Shown piece by piece: positions 22,901-35,291 of a DNA stretch of 64,000 nt; position 1 is the stretch's first letter; every line of letters begins with the position of its first letter. The stretch comes from Narthecium ossifragum. Taxonomy: Eukaryota; Streptophyta; Magnoliopsida; Dioscoreales; Nartheciaceae. Both the position numbers and the translations under genes were made by a program. The notes under the pieces were generated by a model. The model saw nothing but the letters and a program-made list of their open reading frames with translations. It was not told the DNA's origin and ran no database searches. The stretch spans positions 18,920,170-18,984,169 of the forward strand of contig OY986970.1 in NCBI GenBank assembly GCA_963920575.1. The letters run 5' to 3'.

Positions 22901-23142
22901 CTCTATCATCTGCTCTGTCGAGCCGATGTTGCCAAAGTCGCTCTACTATCTCTGGCTTGTCTACTCATAGCGTCCGCTACGACATTTGCCTTACCAGGGT
23001 GGTAATGCAACTGGACGTCGTAGTCCTCTAGTAGCTCCATCCATCGGCTTTGCCAGAGGTTGAGGTCACACTAGGTGAAAACGTGCCTCAAGCTCTTGTG
23101 ATCTGAGTACACCAAGAACCGCTCACCGTAGAGGTAGTGACG

Positions 23143-23530
23143 TCATGTCTTTAGAGCAAAGACAACTGTTGCCAGCTCTAAATCATGGACGGGGTAGGTC
23201 CTCTCATGGGTCTTCAGCTGTTTTGAACCACAGGCCACCATATGGCCTTCCTGCATAAGCACGCAGCCTAGACCCTCTCCACTGGCGCCACAGTACACAC
23301 TGTAGCCGACACCACGCTCTAGAACTATCAGGATAGGTGCACTCGTCATTCTGGTCCTCAACTCTACGAAGGCATACTAGCAAGCATCGTCCCAAACAAA
23401 TGGGACCGCCTTCTGAGTCAGTCTGGTCAATGGCCCCGCCGCTCCGAAGAAGTCTTGGACGAACCTTTGGTAGTATTTCACCGAGCCGAGGAAGTTGCGG
23501 ACCTCGAACACTGTTTTCGGCCTCTACCAC
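23143..23530 (-). pseudogene. Chromovirus RNase H region
   Basis: Residues such as [20 protein letters not shown] and [20 protein letters not shown], then [12 protein letters not shown], follow the RT domain and match gypsy RNase H. The usual aspartate of DASG reads GASG, a probable loss of a catalytic residue. It is frame-shifted relative to the RT frame. Confidence 0.75.
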
Positions 23531-24705
23531 TGTAGCACTGCCTTGATCTTGGTTGGATCAACTGAAATGCCCGCCGCTGACACCACATGCCCCAGAAACT
23601 TTACTTTTGGGAGCCAGAACTCGCACTTAGAAGCCTTGGCGTACAACCTATGCTCCCTCAGAAACTGCAACACTGTCCTCAGATGCTGCGCATGATCCTC
23701 CTCAGTGCTTGAGTAGATCAGGATGTCATCGACAAACACCACGACAAACATATCCAGATAAGGTCGAAAGACCCTCTGCATCAGATCCATGAAGGCTGCT
23801 GGTGCGTTCGTCAGACTGAATGGCATGACTGTGAACTCATACATCCCGTACCTCGTACGAAAAGTTGTTTTCGGGATGTCGCAATCCCGAATCCAAAATT
23901 GGTGATACTTTGTACGTAGATCGATCTTCGAAATGACCGATGAACTACGGAGCTGATCGAACAAGTCATCGATCTTAGGCATAGGATACTTGTTCTTCAA
24001 AGTCAAGCTGTTCAGGCTCCTGTAGTCAATGCAAAGACGAAGTGTGCCATTCTTCTTCTTCGCAAATAACACAGGAGATTCCCAAGGTGACGTGCTGGGA
24101 TGAATGAAGCCTTGCCAAACTAGCTCGTCTAGCTGAGTCCTCGACTCTTTCTGCTCTGCTGGTGCCATCCTGAACGCTGGCAATGAAATCGGCCCGGTGC
24201 TTGGTACAAGATTTATCTCGAAGTCAACAGCTCTGGAAGGTGGAAGACCTGGTAGCTCGTTTGGGAACACGACTGCAAACTCGCAAACTACCCTTGGTAA
24301 ACTGATCTCTCGACTGCCCTCTGCAGCAAACAAGAAAATGCGCGCCAGTAAAGTTGACAGCTCGCCCTCGCGCCTGGTAAAACAACAACAAGCAAGGGAA
24401 TCCCCCAACAAAAGAAACCGAACGTCATCGGGTGTCCAAGAAGTCACCCTACGACGGGCATAGTTGATGACGGCTCGGTATGACGTCAGCCAGTCCATAC
24501 CGAGAATCACGTCAAACCCGACCATATCTAGCACCCGAAGGTCTAGAAGAACACTGAGGCTTAGAAGAACACTGAGGCTTAGAAGAACACGGAGGTCCCC
24601 AACCTCCAACTCGCAAGACCGGCAAATCTGCTCAACACAAGCGGTGTGTCTATGTACTGTGCGATCCCAAGTGGTTCTGTCTCTAGCCCTAGTGATGCCA
24701 CACAC
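23524..24705 (-). pseudogene. Chromovirus protease end and reverse transcriptase
   Basis: A 393-codon open stretch reads, in order, [14 protein letters not shown] (end of protease), [50 protein letters not shown], and [14 protein letters not shown] (the DD catalytic pair). It ends in FLGHVVS and ISVDPTKI. This is the Ty3/gypsy reverse transcriptase that copies element RNA into DNA. The first ~20 residues are in a shifted frame relative to the protease DSGASNSF motif at about 24716-24750, so a frameshift separates them. An 18-bp tandem repeat at 24543-24593 adds a repetitive LLSLSV stretch. Confidence 0.85.
24543..24593. repeat. 18-bp tandem repeat inside pol
   Basis: The unit AGAAGAACACTGAGGCTT occurs almost three times in a row. 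It keeps the frame and inserts a repeated hydrophobic sequence near the protease/RT boundary. Confidence 0.7.
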
Positions 24706-24715
24706 TGACTAGATA

Positions 24716-25493
24716 CAAAGGAATTTGATGCTCCAGAATCTATTAGTACATCTACGAATGAATTGAAAAGTTGGAAGGTACCTCTGAGAACTGGGGGGTC
24801 GACTAGGGTTTGTGTGGCTGGTACCGCCTACAGGTAAGGTGGCTGGTAGAAAGGTTGGAAGGGTGGCTAGACTCTGTCAGGGTACTCACGGTCTAGAAGT
24901 GCATAGACTCCGCCTCTAGGACTGCCTCGACCTCTGCCGTGACCTCTGTCTCGCTGGGCTGCTGGTCCATGCCAACCTCCGCCTCGAGTGACCTGCGCTC
25001 CCAACGTCGGACAGAATCGACGAACGTGCCCTGGCTGATAGCACTCGTAACACACGAGAGGCACAAGCTGCTGACTCTGACCTGCTCCCGTAGGTGTCTA
25101 CCTCTGAGGCCCGGCTGTGACAGTAAGCTGGTTTCCCTACCTCGACTGTTGTTGTTGTTGAGGGTAGGGTCGGTGACGCTGCTAGTACTGGGGTCTCCTC
25201 CACGAGCCTCCTCTACTTTGGCCGCTCTGAGGCTGCCCTCAGCCTCCCGCACCTGCCACTCGTACTGGCTGGACTGCTCTTGGGCTCTTCTGATTGTGAA
25301 CCTCCACTGCCGGTGTTGCACCCAACACCGTCGAGTACGTGGTCTCCTGCTATACGGGGATCAGTCTCCGGATCTCGGCTCGGAGTCCCCTCTCAAATTG
25401 ATGGGCTCTGGTGGTAGGGTCAGCTCCCACTGGTCCAGCGTAGCGTGCCAGGTGGGTGTGGGTGAGGTACTGCTCAACTGTGAGAGCACCTTG
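24716..25493 (-). pseudogene. Chromovirus Gag C-terminus, zinc knuckle and protease start
   Basis: The minus strand shows VEQYLTHTHLARYAGP and TTRAHQFERGL (Gag), then CYECYQPGHVRRFC, a CCHC zinc knuckle that binds RNA (about 25010-25060). A basic GRGRGSPRGG stretch follows, then the protease motif DSGASNSF. Several stops interrupt it. The left part of Gag continues at 27794-27886 after a solo LTR. Confidence 0.75.
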
Positions 25494-27793
25494 TGTCGCG
25501 CCCCGACCAACGAAAGCCCAACCGGGCCTGGCGACGCGAACCGGAACCTAACGAAACGCGGAAAAATTTGGCGAGGGTTCCCTCTAACCTATTGGTCTTC
25601 CTAATAATTCATCAAACACCCCCAATTTAAACAACAATAATTGAAGTAACTTCGAACCCAATATTACAATTCCAAAAGAGTTTAATATACAAATCCTCGG
25701 AGAGGGGAAGATTCAAATACAACAGTTCACTCCCGTAGGAGACTAACTAACAAAGGTTTAAAGCAGTAAAAGATCGTCACCTCTCAGACTCCGCCTAGCG
25801 CCGCCGACCAACTGCCCGGTAGGGGCCACCGAAGAGGAGCTAGCGCCTGCACCTGCAAAACGCAGCCCGGATAGGAGTGAGCAACTAAGCTCAACAGGGA
25901 AACTACACTATGACACACAGAAGGAAGGGGGAAATGCAATAGTGTCACCCTCAAGTAAGACCTGGGTGTAGACAGAGGCCCCATAACCCCACCGCATGTC
26001 CCTGAGGCCCACGATCATGGTCTTCCAGAAGCACTATTCACATGATGGGTCGCACTCAGTAAGCAGAAAATAACACTGCTGGCTCACAAGCAAGGAAACG
26101 ACAATGCATGCGGGAAATGACACCGCTGAGTAGGCAACCTCTCTACTCAAGAGTCATCACTGTGGGACACCGGCTACACCTCAGCATCCGACTCGAGGCC
26201 GAAATGACCTCTACAATCACCAAGCAACAGGTGTACCAGTCATCTAGGCCTATCATCGAAATTGACTGTACACCACAATTCAAACCGGGTCCAAACTACC
26301 CAACCCCGGTCATAGGGCTCAATCCGAGCTTCCAAGCCTTGCTACGATGACCCACAGATCGCCCACACCCTAACCATGCAACTAATGCACAAAAGAGATG
26401 CATGCAATGAATATACACATATAAGCAGTTAAGCAAGCAGCAGGATGTGATGATAGCATAACAAGGTCTGGACACGACACATTGCCGGCCCGGGGTGGTG
26501 AATATGTATTTAAGGTCTGGAACTGCTGCAGTGGTACACCACCAACTGCCATTCAGTTCACCAGCAACCTGCATCGGGAAGCAGCCCCGTAAACAACAGA
26601 GACAAACCCCGCAGGTAAAAGCCCTCGGCGCATGCCGACATACAAGGCTATGGAAAGCAATAGGGCTACTCACCCACTTATTCTAAACATCCCAGGAGTC
26701 ATCACTCTCCTGGTTCAGCACTGCCCCTAATATGGGGCTAACATGCTTAAGAGTATGTACAAGGTATAAAGCTGTAAGAAATCTGTACATACAAAGCCCC
26801 GTGGGCAAACCAAAGAAAATCCCTCTTTGCCATCAAGGATTGATCTTTTCCTAAGAAAAGATCGATCTTCCAAGCGACAAAGAGTTTCCTTCCCTGTCGA
26901 GCCACAGAAGATCGATCCTTCCTCACAGGAAGATCGATTATCCTCGCGACAGAGGGCACCCTCTTTGCCGCGCCAAGGAAGATCGATCGTTCCTCCCAGA
27001 AAGATCAATCCTCCTCGCTACAAAGGGGATCCCATGCTTCCGAAGGTACAAAGATCGATCATCCTCACCAGATGATCGATCATGCTCGGGTTCAGCATGA
27101 CAAACAATGAAGGATCGATCTTTCTCCCAGAAAGATCGATCTTGTTGGGTTCTCCAGCGAACCTCCGGCGAGAAATACCGTCAGAAAACTCCATCAAATC
27201 CCACAAATCCTTGGGATCTGGTAGTACGAAAGACCACGAGTCCAAAACCGGTGGAAATACTACAAACTAACAAGCATGCATCAAGATCTAAGCAAAAGAA
27301 GATCACAATTAACTCAAACTCACAAAAATGGGAAAACAAACGTAGGTAGGATCCCTACGTAGCCTAGAGCAGCTTCAATCCCAGCTGCAACGCCTTGGAT
27401 TGTCCAAAATCTCTTAAAAATTCGACAGCTCTGAGCTCAAGAACACGAATTTCAAAAGGGATTCAAGGAAATGGGTTACGTCCGTTTTATAGACAAACGA
27501 ACCGACCTATGAATGACATGACGATCGCACCTTAACTTTCTGGCATTAAAAGATTGATCTTTTAGCAAGGAAAGATCGATCCTTTAGGTGCAGAAAGCTA
27601 GACTTGGTCTAAAACTCAAGCCCAAGCCTAGATCTTTCGATCCTGGGTCCACCTAACCTTTCTAAACAAACACTAACACAAACAAGGCCAGTGTGTGTAC
27701 ACGCGGGTGTGAATCAAACCAACAAGGCGCAATTTACCAAATTGCCCTTGCGGTCTACAACGAGCCACAGAGGTAGAGGGACAGGTCCTCACA
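25494..27793 (-). mobile_element. Solo LTR (chromovirus family) inside gag
   Basis: Read on the plus strand it begins TGTCGCGCCCCGACC and ends GGTCCTCACA. It is flanked by CCTTG (25489-25493) and CCATG (27794-27798), a 5-bp duplication with one mismatch. Gag coding sequence resumes on both sides in the same strand. No internal coding region is present, so it is a solo LTR left by recombination. It contains an array of AAGATCGATCTT-type inverted repeats at 26838-27150. Confidence 0.8.
26838..27150. repeat. GATCGATC hairpin array
   Basis: Five or more inverted repeats of about 34-38 bp, each with arms like AAGATCGATCTTTC and GAAAGATCGATCTT around a short loop. Positions near 26838, 26908, 26980, 27050 and 27110. 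Another lies at 27547-27585. Confidence 0.75.
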
Positions 27794-27886
27794 CCATGGG
27801 TAAGGGTGAGGTACTCCTCGATCATGGCCACTCGCGTATTGTAGCGAAAGTACGCGCCGTGGAAAGTGGCACATAACTCTGACCAC
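27794..27886 (-). pseudogene. Chromovirus Gag, middle segment
   Basis: The minus strand reads WSELCATFHGAYF, then VAMIEEYLTLTHG, the Gag core preceding the part at 25493. It is cut upstream at 27886 by the copia-type LTR and downstream by the solo LTR. Confidence 0.65.
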
Positions 27887-28372
27887 TGAAGGTCTAAGAG
27901 GGGGGGTTTATCTTAGACCTTGTACAATAAAATCAATTAAGGAAATCTAAATAGGATGAGTCTAATTAAATCATATGTTTGAAAATGATAAAAGCAGAAA
28001 ATATATTAAAACAAGGATAAGAGATGAGAGTTAAAGAGATTGCACAAGAATTTTTATAGTGGTTCGGCCAACCTTGCCTACGTCGACTTCTCTTAAGGGC
28101 CTCCATGAGATTTCACAACTTGCAAGACCTCTTACAAGTTGTCCACAAAGCTTCCGGTTGCTTGGCAACCTATCAACTAAGCTTACGGGTGCTTGGCAAC
28201 CTTACAATCTCTCCAAGCTCTCTCTTGGATATTTCTCTCAAGGTCTACTTCACACTTAAAGTAGTTTTACAAAGGTGTAGCTCACTAATAAAGAGATAGA
28301 AACTTGTTAGAATATGATTACAATAATCCCTTAGCTCCCCCTAAGTCTCAGCCAAGTTTGTTGCAACTTCTC

Positions 28373-28379
28373 TTTTATA
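28373..28379 (-). promoter_or_regulatory. TATA box in the copia-type LTR
   Basis: TATAAAA on the minus strand, at the equivalent position to the TATA box at 35285-35291 in the second copy. The hairpin motif array lies just upstream of it in both. Confidence 0.6.
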
Positions 28380-28439
28380 GCTGAGCTCCAAAGCCCTCCA
28401 AATAGCCTCCCAACGGATATTTTGTGCTCGTACAACGGC

Positions 28440-28760
28440 TCTTTTCTGGCCTGGCGGTCGACCGTCGCATCGTCCGTGACATCGTTCGCCAGGTTCTTCT
28501 TGAGCCACAATCGATCCATGCATCGTCCGTGAAGCGGCACAGTCGACCGTCGCATCGACCGTGACATCGTCCGTCATGCTCTATTGTGAAAACCGCTTCT
28601 CAGGGTCGATACCTCGTTCGACCGTCGCACCTCCAAGCCAGATCACATAGGTCACGGTCGATCGGTCCATCGACCGTCAGCCTATTTTCCCAAGAACATC
28701 TTCCGCGGTCTATCCGTGCATAAACCGCCATATCCCACGGTCAATCCGTGCATCGACCGT
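28440..28760. repeat. GGTCGAT/ATCGACC inverted-repeat array in copia-type LTR
   Basis: Repeated imperfect palindromes such as CGGTCGACCG and GGTCGATCGGTCCATCGACC, in the U3 part of the LTR between the LTR start and the TATA box. Confidence 0.7.
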
Positions 28761-28880
28761 CAGTACAAAAACACATTAATTATAATTTTAATGCTTTCCA
28801 AATTAAGGGATATTAATATTAAACCAATGTTTTATCGTCAAACATATATTGACATCATCGAAACAATATTAGGGCTAACA

Positions 28881-29335
28881 ATCTCCCCCTTTTTGATGAT
28901 GGCAACATTTTAAATTGTGATGATAAAACGTTGAAAGCTCCCCCTTAATTTATGCATCCATTTATCTCATAAAATATATTCTAAAGTGAATTTCATTGAT
29001 GCATGTAGGTCATATGTCACTAAAAGGATATAACAAGCTTGATTATTGGTCAAAAGGTATTAAAATGTAAAATATGACATATGTACCTCTTTGTATAGAA
29101 CCATGAGACATGATATTTGAGCACGAATGATATTCTCATGAAATCTCCAGTATAAGGTTTCAAGAACTTTCAAAACAATAAGATATCATCACATAATATT
29201 TCTCCCCCTTTGACATCGTCAAAAAGAAATAGCAAAAGGGGAAGAAGAATCACATAAAACCATAGAACATTTCTAACAAAAGAAGGTTTTAGCAGCGAAG
29301 ATGATTATGTGATATCTTAAGGGAACGTCAGATTA
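28881..29335 (-). other. 3' internal remnant of the copia-type element
   Basis: Contains CTCCCCCTTTTTGATGATGG and CTCCCCCTTTGACATCG (plus), typical of the purine-rich 3' internal regions of large copia elements. No coding sequence is left. It ends abruptly at the older plus-strand copia fragment. Confidence 0.5.
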
Positions 29336-29341
29336 TATGCT

Positions 29342-29850
29342 ATGCTATCATTTTTTCAGATTTGCGCCCTGATTGAGTATAGTGATGTTGATTGGGGCGG
29401 CGATCTGGATGAGCGAAAGACCACATTAGGATATGCTTTCTTGCTCAATGGCGGGGTCATTACTTGGAGAAGCAAGAAACAATCTTGTATAGCTTTGTCC
29501 ACTATGGAAGCAGAGTTTGTGGCTTGTTATGCAGCTGTTCATGAAGCTATTTTGTAGAGGAGATTCCTTCAGCATCTTGGAGTCATCACACGGAGTTGGG
29601 GCCTGGTGATGATTCACTGCAACAGTATGGCGCGCGCGGGGCGATGCGAAGGAACCCAAATATCATGGAAAAACCAAACACATTGACTTGAAGTACCACT
29701 TCATCAGAAACATGGTTGCACGAAAGGAGGTGATCCTTAAGTAAATCCCTACAAGTATCATGGTTGCAAATCCCCTGACAAAGCCTATTGCTAGAGAGGC
29801 TTATGTAGCTCATGTTGGGGCTCTAGGACATCGTAGGATGTGACTATTTC
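29342..29850 (+). pseudogene. Copia RNase H / pol C-terminus
   Basis: The plus strand reads YSDVDWGGDLDERKTTLGYA, then GGVITWRSKKQSCIALSTME-type residues, a stop (W to TAG), RRFLQHLGV, and finally ANPLTKPIAREAYVAHVGAL and a stop near 29841. This is the end of Ty1/copia pol, the RNase H that removes template RNA. It has at least two stops and a frameshift. The element continues 3' as 29851-30006, 32406-33159 and 35777-36240, split by later insertions. Confidence 0.8.
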
Positions 29851-30006
29851 TTTATGATGACAGTTGATCACTCCTTGACATTGTTTGTTTTGATTATGAG
29901 TTATGCGATTATTTGAGGTTTTTTTGCATACTTATAGTTTTTTGCACACTTTGTTTGCATACCATACAAGCAAGATTAGCTCACTCACACGAGCAATCGC
30001 CCTTGA

Positions 30007-32405
30007 TGTAACACCCCGACCCAGAAAACCCATCCAGGACGGGGCGTGAGGGTTCCTATCTCTATTCATCTTCAATCGGCGCGATACAAAGCGGAAAAGA
30101 CGGATAATTTAAACAATTGTATTCCATAGGCGAACAGATATTCAATTCATATAACATCAAGTTGTACTATTCAATATTTGATACAAAATCTTCCAAGAGA
30201 CAGATATATATACAAAAACCCAAAGTCCTCAAATGTTTACAACATATACATATATCAAAAGGGTACAACAGATAATCCTCCAGCAACCTCAAGCGCCTCT
30301 GGATGTACTCGCGCCGCCAAAGGCCGATCCTGCCGGCTCCACGGAAGAAGAACTGCCGCCTGCACCTGCAAACGCAGCCCGGGTAGGAGTGAGAGATAAG
30401 CTCAGTAGGGTTCTACTCTACGACACACAGAAGGGAGGAAAACAACAATAGTGTTGTTTCCCAACTCAAGTCTAACGGATGCCACGGGTCCCACAACCCT
30501 GTCGATGTCCTAAGGGCTCCTGCCATGAAACCTCTCTCCTGAACATGTTTCCATGAGGCCACGAAACAGTAACATGCAGGATCACCCTTACCCAAGCAGG
30601 AATACCATGCCTTGGGGAACCACGTCGAGAACGCATCGACACCCATCCTTAGCACTTGGCCTTGGAAGACAACACGACCTCTAAATCTCGAACATTGATC
30701 AAAGTCAACTATCGCAAATCCTCAACACATGAGATTCAAATTAACACAATCACACCCTAATCCTGACTACCCAGCCACGGCCCTAAAGCTAGATCCGAGC
30801 TACCCGAGAGCCTCAGATCGGCGACCCAAACCATCGCCCGCCTAACCTCAAATGCCTCTAATGCACACAATGCGTGAACCTATGCAAGCATCTATCCTAG
30901 ATGTCTCTATATGCCACATCATCAGTTATAAGTTCACAGATATACAATATCCCTCGGCACTCGCTGGCAAGAGGCTAAGGTTCCACAATTCCTCATTAGC
31001 TAGCACTCATAGCTAGCTAATGGCTAAGCACACAATTAAGCATTTAACTACAACCAAACATGTATTAAATGCAATCGAGACCATAGGTTTTACCAAAAAA
31101 GAAAGAATACTCGAATTGATCCTCAAACCCGATGGAAATCCTTGAAAACTCCATGAAATCCACATACATATTTTCCAACATATTTAGATGCTAATCACAA
31201 ATCAAATCCATCCATGAAAAGCCAGAAAATCAAGTTCAAGAACCCACGGACGATGTCACGGTCGATCCGGCGATCGACCGTGAGACCATGGACGATGTCA
31301 CGGTCGATCCGGCGATCGACCGTGAGACCAAGGCGAAGAAAACCAAAGGCGACGGTCGATCCACTCATCGACCCTGGGAAGCCCAAAACCAAACAGTACC
31401 TGACGGTCGATCCGACGGTCGACCCTCAGGTAAAAGGTGAAAAGGAGAAGATCCCGCAGTCGATCCATGCATCGACCCTGGGAGGCTACAATCCCGACAG
31501 AGCCCGACGGTAGATCCGACGGTCGACCGTCAGGCCCAGAAAGCGTAAATCAAAACTTGACGGTCGATGCACCGATCGACCGTCGAGCCTTATGCACAGT
31601 TCATCAGAACAGTGTCGAAAATCCATTTTCTTGGATTTCAAGGATCAAATCAAGTTGGAAAACAATGAGATTTTACAAGCAAGTGTAATTCTCGATGGAG
31701 AATCCAATGGTATAGAAAAATCACATTTTTGTCGGTTAAATCTCCTATCTAGGTCCAAATGGACGAAAACTGACAAAAAGGCGATAATACGGAAACCAAC
31801 CGTTAGAATACCGAATTTGCAACGTAGGAATACAGAAAAGGAACTACATCACATGTGCAAGGAGCTACAAAGCATTCTAACATGTATTCCTACAGCGAAA
31901 GTACAATAAACATATCCTAGGAGAACCCGATCCTAAGAACGAGGTAGAAACACCTACTTGAGCAAGTAGGGCAGCTCCTCCACGCGTCCAACCAGTCCAG
32001 CCGCCAAGATCCACGCTCCGAAAGCCGCGTCTCCGAGCCCTAGCTCAGCCGAAGGAGAGAGAAGGGGAGAAAACGACAGGAGAAGAGAAAGAAAGAGAAG
32101 AAAGGGACAGGGCTTATATAGAAAATCCGGATCTATCTCAGCCGTCCGATTCGATCATTTCTGATCGAGCTCCGATCCTCCGATCGGACGCACCCTAGAG
32201 ATTCTAATCAAGCACATACATCAATCCAAGGCAGTGTATGGAACGCGGGTGTGAAACCGACCACCAGAGGGCATATTTACGAAAATGCCCCCGGGGTCTA
32301 AACCGCCACACGATCGTCCGATCGCGCTCGACGCGGAACCAAACCAACAGGAAACCGGCTCTCGACCCACGCGGTCGAGCCAGGTCAGAGGGACGGGCCC
32401 TCACA
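30007..32405 (-). mobile_element. Solo LTR (chromovirus family), TSD CTTGA
   Basis: The 2399-bp LTR begins (plus) TGTAACACCCCGACCC and ends GGGCCCTCACA, with the 5-bp duplication CTTGA at 30002-30006 and 32406-32410. It is closely similar to the LTR at 46050-48646 in the same orientation. It lies in the 3' part of an older copia element. No internal coding region is present. The inverted-repeat array is at 31250-31590. Confidence 0.9.
31250..31590. repeat. GGTCGAT/ATCGACC inverted-repeat array in solo LTR
   Basis: Seven imperfect palindromes such as CACGGTCGATCC-GGCG-ATCGACCGTG. The first two form a perfect 52-bp direct repeat. Short frames here are by-products of the repeats. Confidence 0.8.
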
Positions 32406-33159
32406 CTTGACGCTTGAGATAGGGAGTAAGGATGAGACAAGATGTCGCCTTATTTGCAGATAAGATGAGATGTTATATTAGAATGTCAATAACGGTCATT
32501 GCTTAGTGTCTGTTATGCATGTAGTGATAAGCTAGATGCGAGATCTTATTTGGCGCCTTCAAAAGGCAAACAAGTGAGGAGTCGGGTTAGGCACATAAAA
32601 GCGACTAGACTAAGATCTGTATGGTGGATACGATATGCGCTCTTGTTGGATGAACTATCCTCCATAGCATGTTTTCATACTATATGAGATTCACGACCGA
32701 CGGAGGAGGTGAAGGGAATGGATCCCTGTTTCCGCATCGTGTGATTCATCTAGGTCATTTTTGCATGACCAAGTATAGTCAGTACTCTTAGACCTTTGAC
32801 TATGTCATGAAGCAAGGAGCTTATGCAGCTACGTTAGCATGTTTCCTATGACCATGTGTGATTCGGTCTAATTGGTACATGTCTAGAAAAGCGATCAACT
32901 TTGAGCCTAATGGCATGAGGTGAAGGGAAGACCATTGGGTTCATCCTGCCATATATTCACAGTCAACAACTTTGTGGATGTAGTGGCTGTAACTAAGTGT
33001 GGATATTTGGTGAAAGCCTCGAGGGGTTCAAGATGCTCTTTGAGGGATTAGAGATGCGGGAACCGATGAATCTAATTGGATTTGTGGTACACAAGACATC
33101 TAACTGTTTATTTATTTAAGATGTTGATGTCTCTATGCTAATTCAGACGAACTTAGTGT
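32406..33159 (+). other. 3' non-coding part of the older copia element
   Basis: Continues the copia element after the solo LTR. No gene is supported. It is cut at 33159 by the next solo LTR. Confidence 0.4.
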
Positions 33160-33248
33160 TGTTAGCCCTAATATTCTTTCGATGATGTCCATATATGTTT
33201 GATGATAAAACATTGATTTAATATTAATATCCCTTAATTTGAAACGTG

Positions 33249-34843
33249 ATGTGCTGTCGCAGGCACTCAAAAATAAATCCAATACTGTTCAAAACAAATG
33301 TAGTAGTGCGAGTACGAGTCGATCCCACGAAGAGTGTTTAGCCTAGTTTTGTGCTAAGTGAACAAAGATAGGGGGGTTTTAAACGTGAGGAAAATAGTAA
33401 AAAAATAATCTAAAACAAAGAAACAAGTTGAATCAAGAGAACAAACCTTGGTCTGAGTCAATATCCACCATCGGAATCCAACAACTGATCATAGATGCAA
33501 GTATCAATCAATTCATACCATGAATATTCACCGTTCGAATTAAATTCGAATCTCTCCTCGATCATAGTTAATTAGAAACAAGCGATCTAATCAACCCTAA
33601 CTACTAAACAACCTAAGACACGCGCTATAGATTTAATCTAGTAGCAGCGTTAAGAATAGGGAGATCGATGAAGCTAAACAATACAAGCACAAGCGGTCGC
33701 ATTTAATCTAGTTGAATATTTTTCCTAAGACCTAACAATCTCTGAAACGCAGTAGATTATTAAACCATAGTTGCTTCGCAGATTAGAGGGATTAAACAAT
33801 TCCGGATTTGATATCCAATCTAGCAGTAGATAGCAATGAATAATAAACTAGTAGCGCTCCTAGCAATTAGACAAGACAATCATGAATATTTAATAACAGA
33901 AGCACATTCAATACTCATCTATAAACTGAACAATAAAAATAGATCAGATCTCACAGTTTCATTGATTCCGAGGTTTCAGTCTCCTCGACCAAGGATCAAG
34001 ATTTAGCCACGCAGGGCCATCGAGAACAATCCTCAAAAGATTCCAATAAACAAGATAAAACCTAGAAAAAATATAAATCAGGAGAAAGAGCAGCCAAAAG
34101 TGTCCAAGAATCCCCCCTCAAACCCTAGAAAGAGTCATATTTATAGCCTCAAGTGTATCCAACCTCGGATTAGATCACAATCGTTGATTTTCGTCACTGG
34201 GAAAGTCCGATCGATCCTTCTCGGGGTGTTGGATCGATCGGTCTCATTAAAAACCTTCAATTTCTAGTTACGCCCGAGTCCGATCGATCGAACTATGGGT
34301 GTTGGATCGATCGGATGCGTAAAAATCCACCTTCTCTGGCTATTTTTGAGTCCGATCGATCCAACTTTAGGTGTCCGATCGATCGGACCCCTTAGGATGG
34401 ATGTAGGGATCGATCGGACCATGTTCAGCCAAAAAATACATGTTCTGTCACGTTTCTGCATAGTCCGATCGATTGGACCCTGGGTGTCGGATCGCTCGGA
34501 CGTTCCAGCGTATTACTGTTCTGCCATCCAGACTGCGCCATCGGTACTAAAATTGCCATAACTTCCTCTAGGAAACTCGGAATCACGAACCGTAAAATTC
34601 TCCAGAATCTAGACTTCAAGATCTTTCCAACCATATATAGAACATCATCTGGTTCTTCATGAGCAGGTACAGATTAATCTTTAAAGTTGATCCATGCACT
34701 CTTTTTAGCTTCTTTTCGACTTAAGGACTTCAATTGCATCCTAAATCAAAATATAAGAATAATGAGTGTATTTAGGAACTAAATAAGCACATGAGACTAA
34801 GTATTAAAGGATAAAAATATAACATTATGCATCATCATCAAAA
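33249..34843. mobile_element. LTR-like insert of unknown family
   Basis: This segment is absent from the related LTR at 27887-28880. It begins TGATGTGCTGTCGC and ends ...GCATCATCATCA, with AAACG / AAAAG as a possible imperfect duplication. The phrase GAGTCGATCCCACG and the non-coding character suggest a solo LTR. It has its own array of GATCGATC repeats at 34203-34505. Boundaries are good to about 10 bp. Confidence 0.55.
34203..34505. repeat. GTCCGATCGATC / GATCGATCGGAC inverted-repeat array
   Basis: Five paired arms such as GTCCGATCGATC...GATCGATCGG, each pair separated by 12-20 bp, with units spaced about 75 bp. Confidence 0.8.
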
Positions 34844-34874
34844 AGCATTAAGATCATAATTAATGTGTTTTTGT

Positions 34875-35215
34875 ACTGACGGTCGATGTACGGATCGACC
34901 GTGGGATATGACGGTTGATGCACGGATCGACCGCGGGAGCTATTCATGGGAAAAGGCCTGACGGTTGATGTGACGGTCGATGGACCGATCGACCATGGGC
35001 TATGTGACCATGTCTTGGAGGTGCGACGGTTGAACGAGGTATTGACCCTGAGAAGCAGTTTTGACAACAGTGCCTGACGGACGATGTCATGGTCGATGCG
35101 ACGGTCGACCGTGACGCTTCATGGACGATGCTCACGGTCGATGCGTGGATCGACAGTGGCTCAAGAAGAACATGGCGGACGATGTCACGGACGATGCGAC
35201 GGTCGACCGCCAGCC
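34875..35215. repeat. GGTCGAT/ATCGACC inverted-repeat array in copia-type LTR
   Basis: Six to seven imperfect palindromes (for example ACGGTCGATGTACGGATCGACCGT, diverged) directly upstream of the LTR TATA box at 35285. Confidence 0.75.
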
Positions 35216-35284
35216 CAGAAAAGATCCGTTGTAGGAGCACAAAATAGCCGTTGGGAGGCTATTTGGAGGGTTTTGGAGCTCAGC

Positions 35285-35291
35285 TATAAAA
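35285..35291 (+). promoter_or_regulatory. TATA box in copia-type solo LTR
   Basis: TATAAAA within GCTATAAAAGAGAAG, matching the inverted copy at 28373-28379. Confidence 0.65.

Larger units (their letters stand above)
27887..28880 (-). repeat. 3' LTR of a minus-strand copia-type element
   Basis: The 994-bp LTR begins on the minus strand TGTTAGCCCTAATATTG at 28880 and ends ...CTTAGACCTTCA at 27887. A purine tract (minus AAAAGGGGGAGAT at 28881-28895) precedes it, marking it as a 3' LTR. Its TATA box (TATAAAA on the minus strand) is at 28373-28379. A second, inverted copy lies at 33160-35776. Confidence 0.75.
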
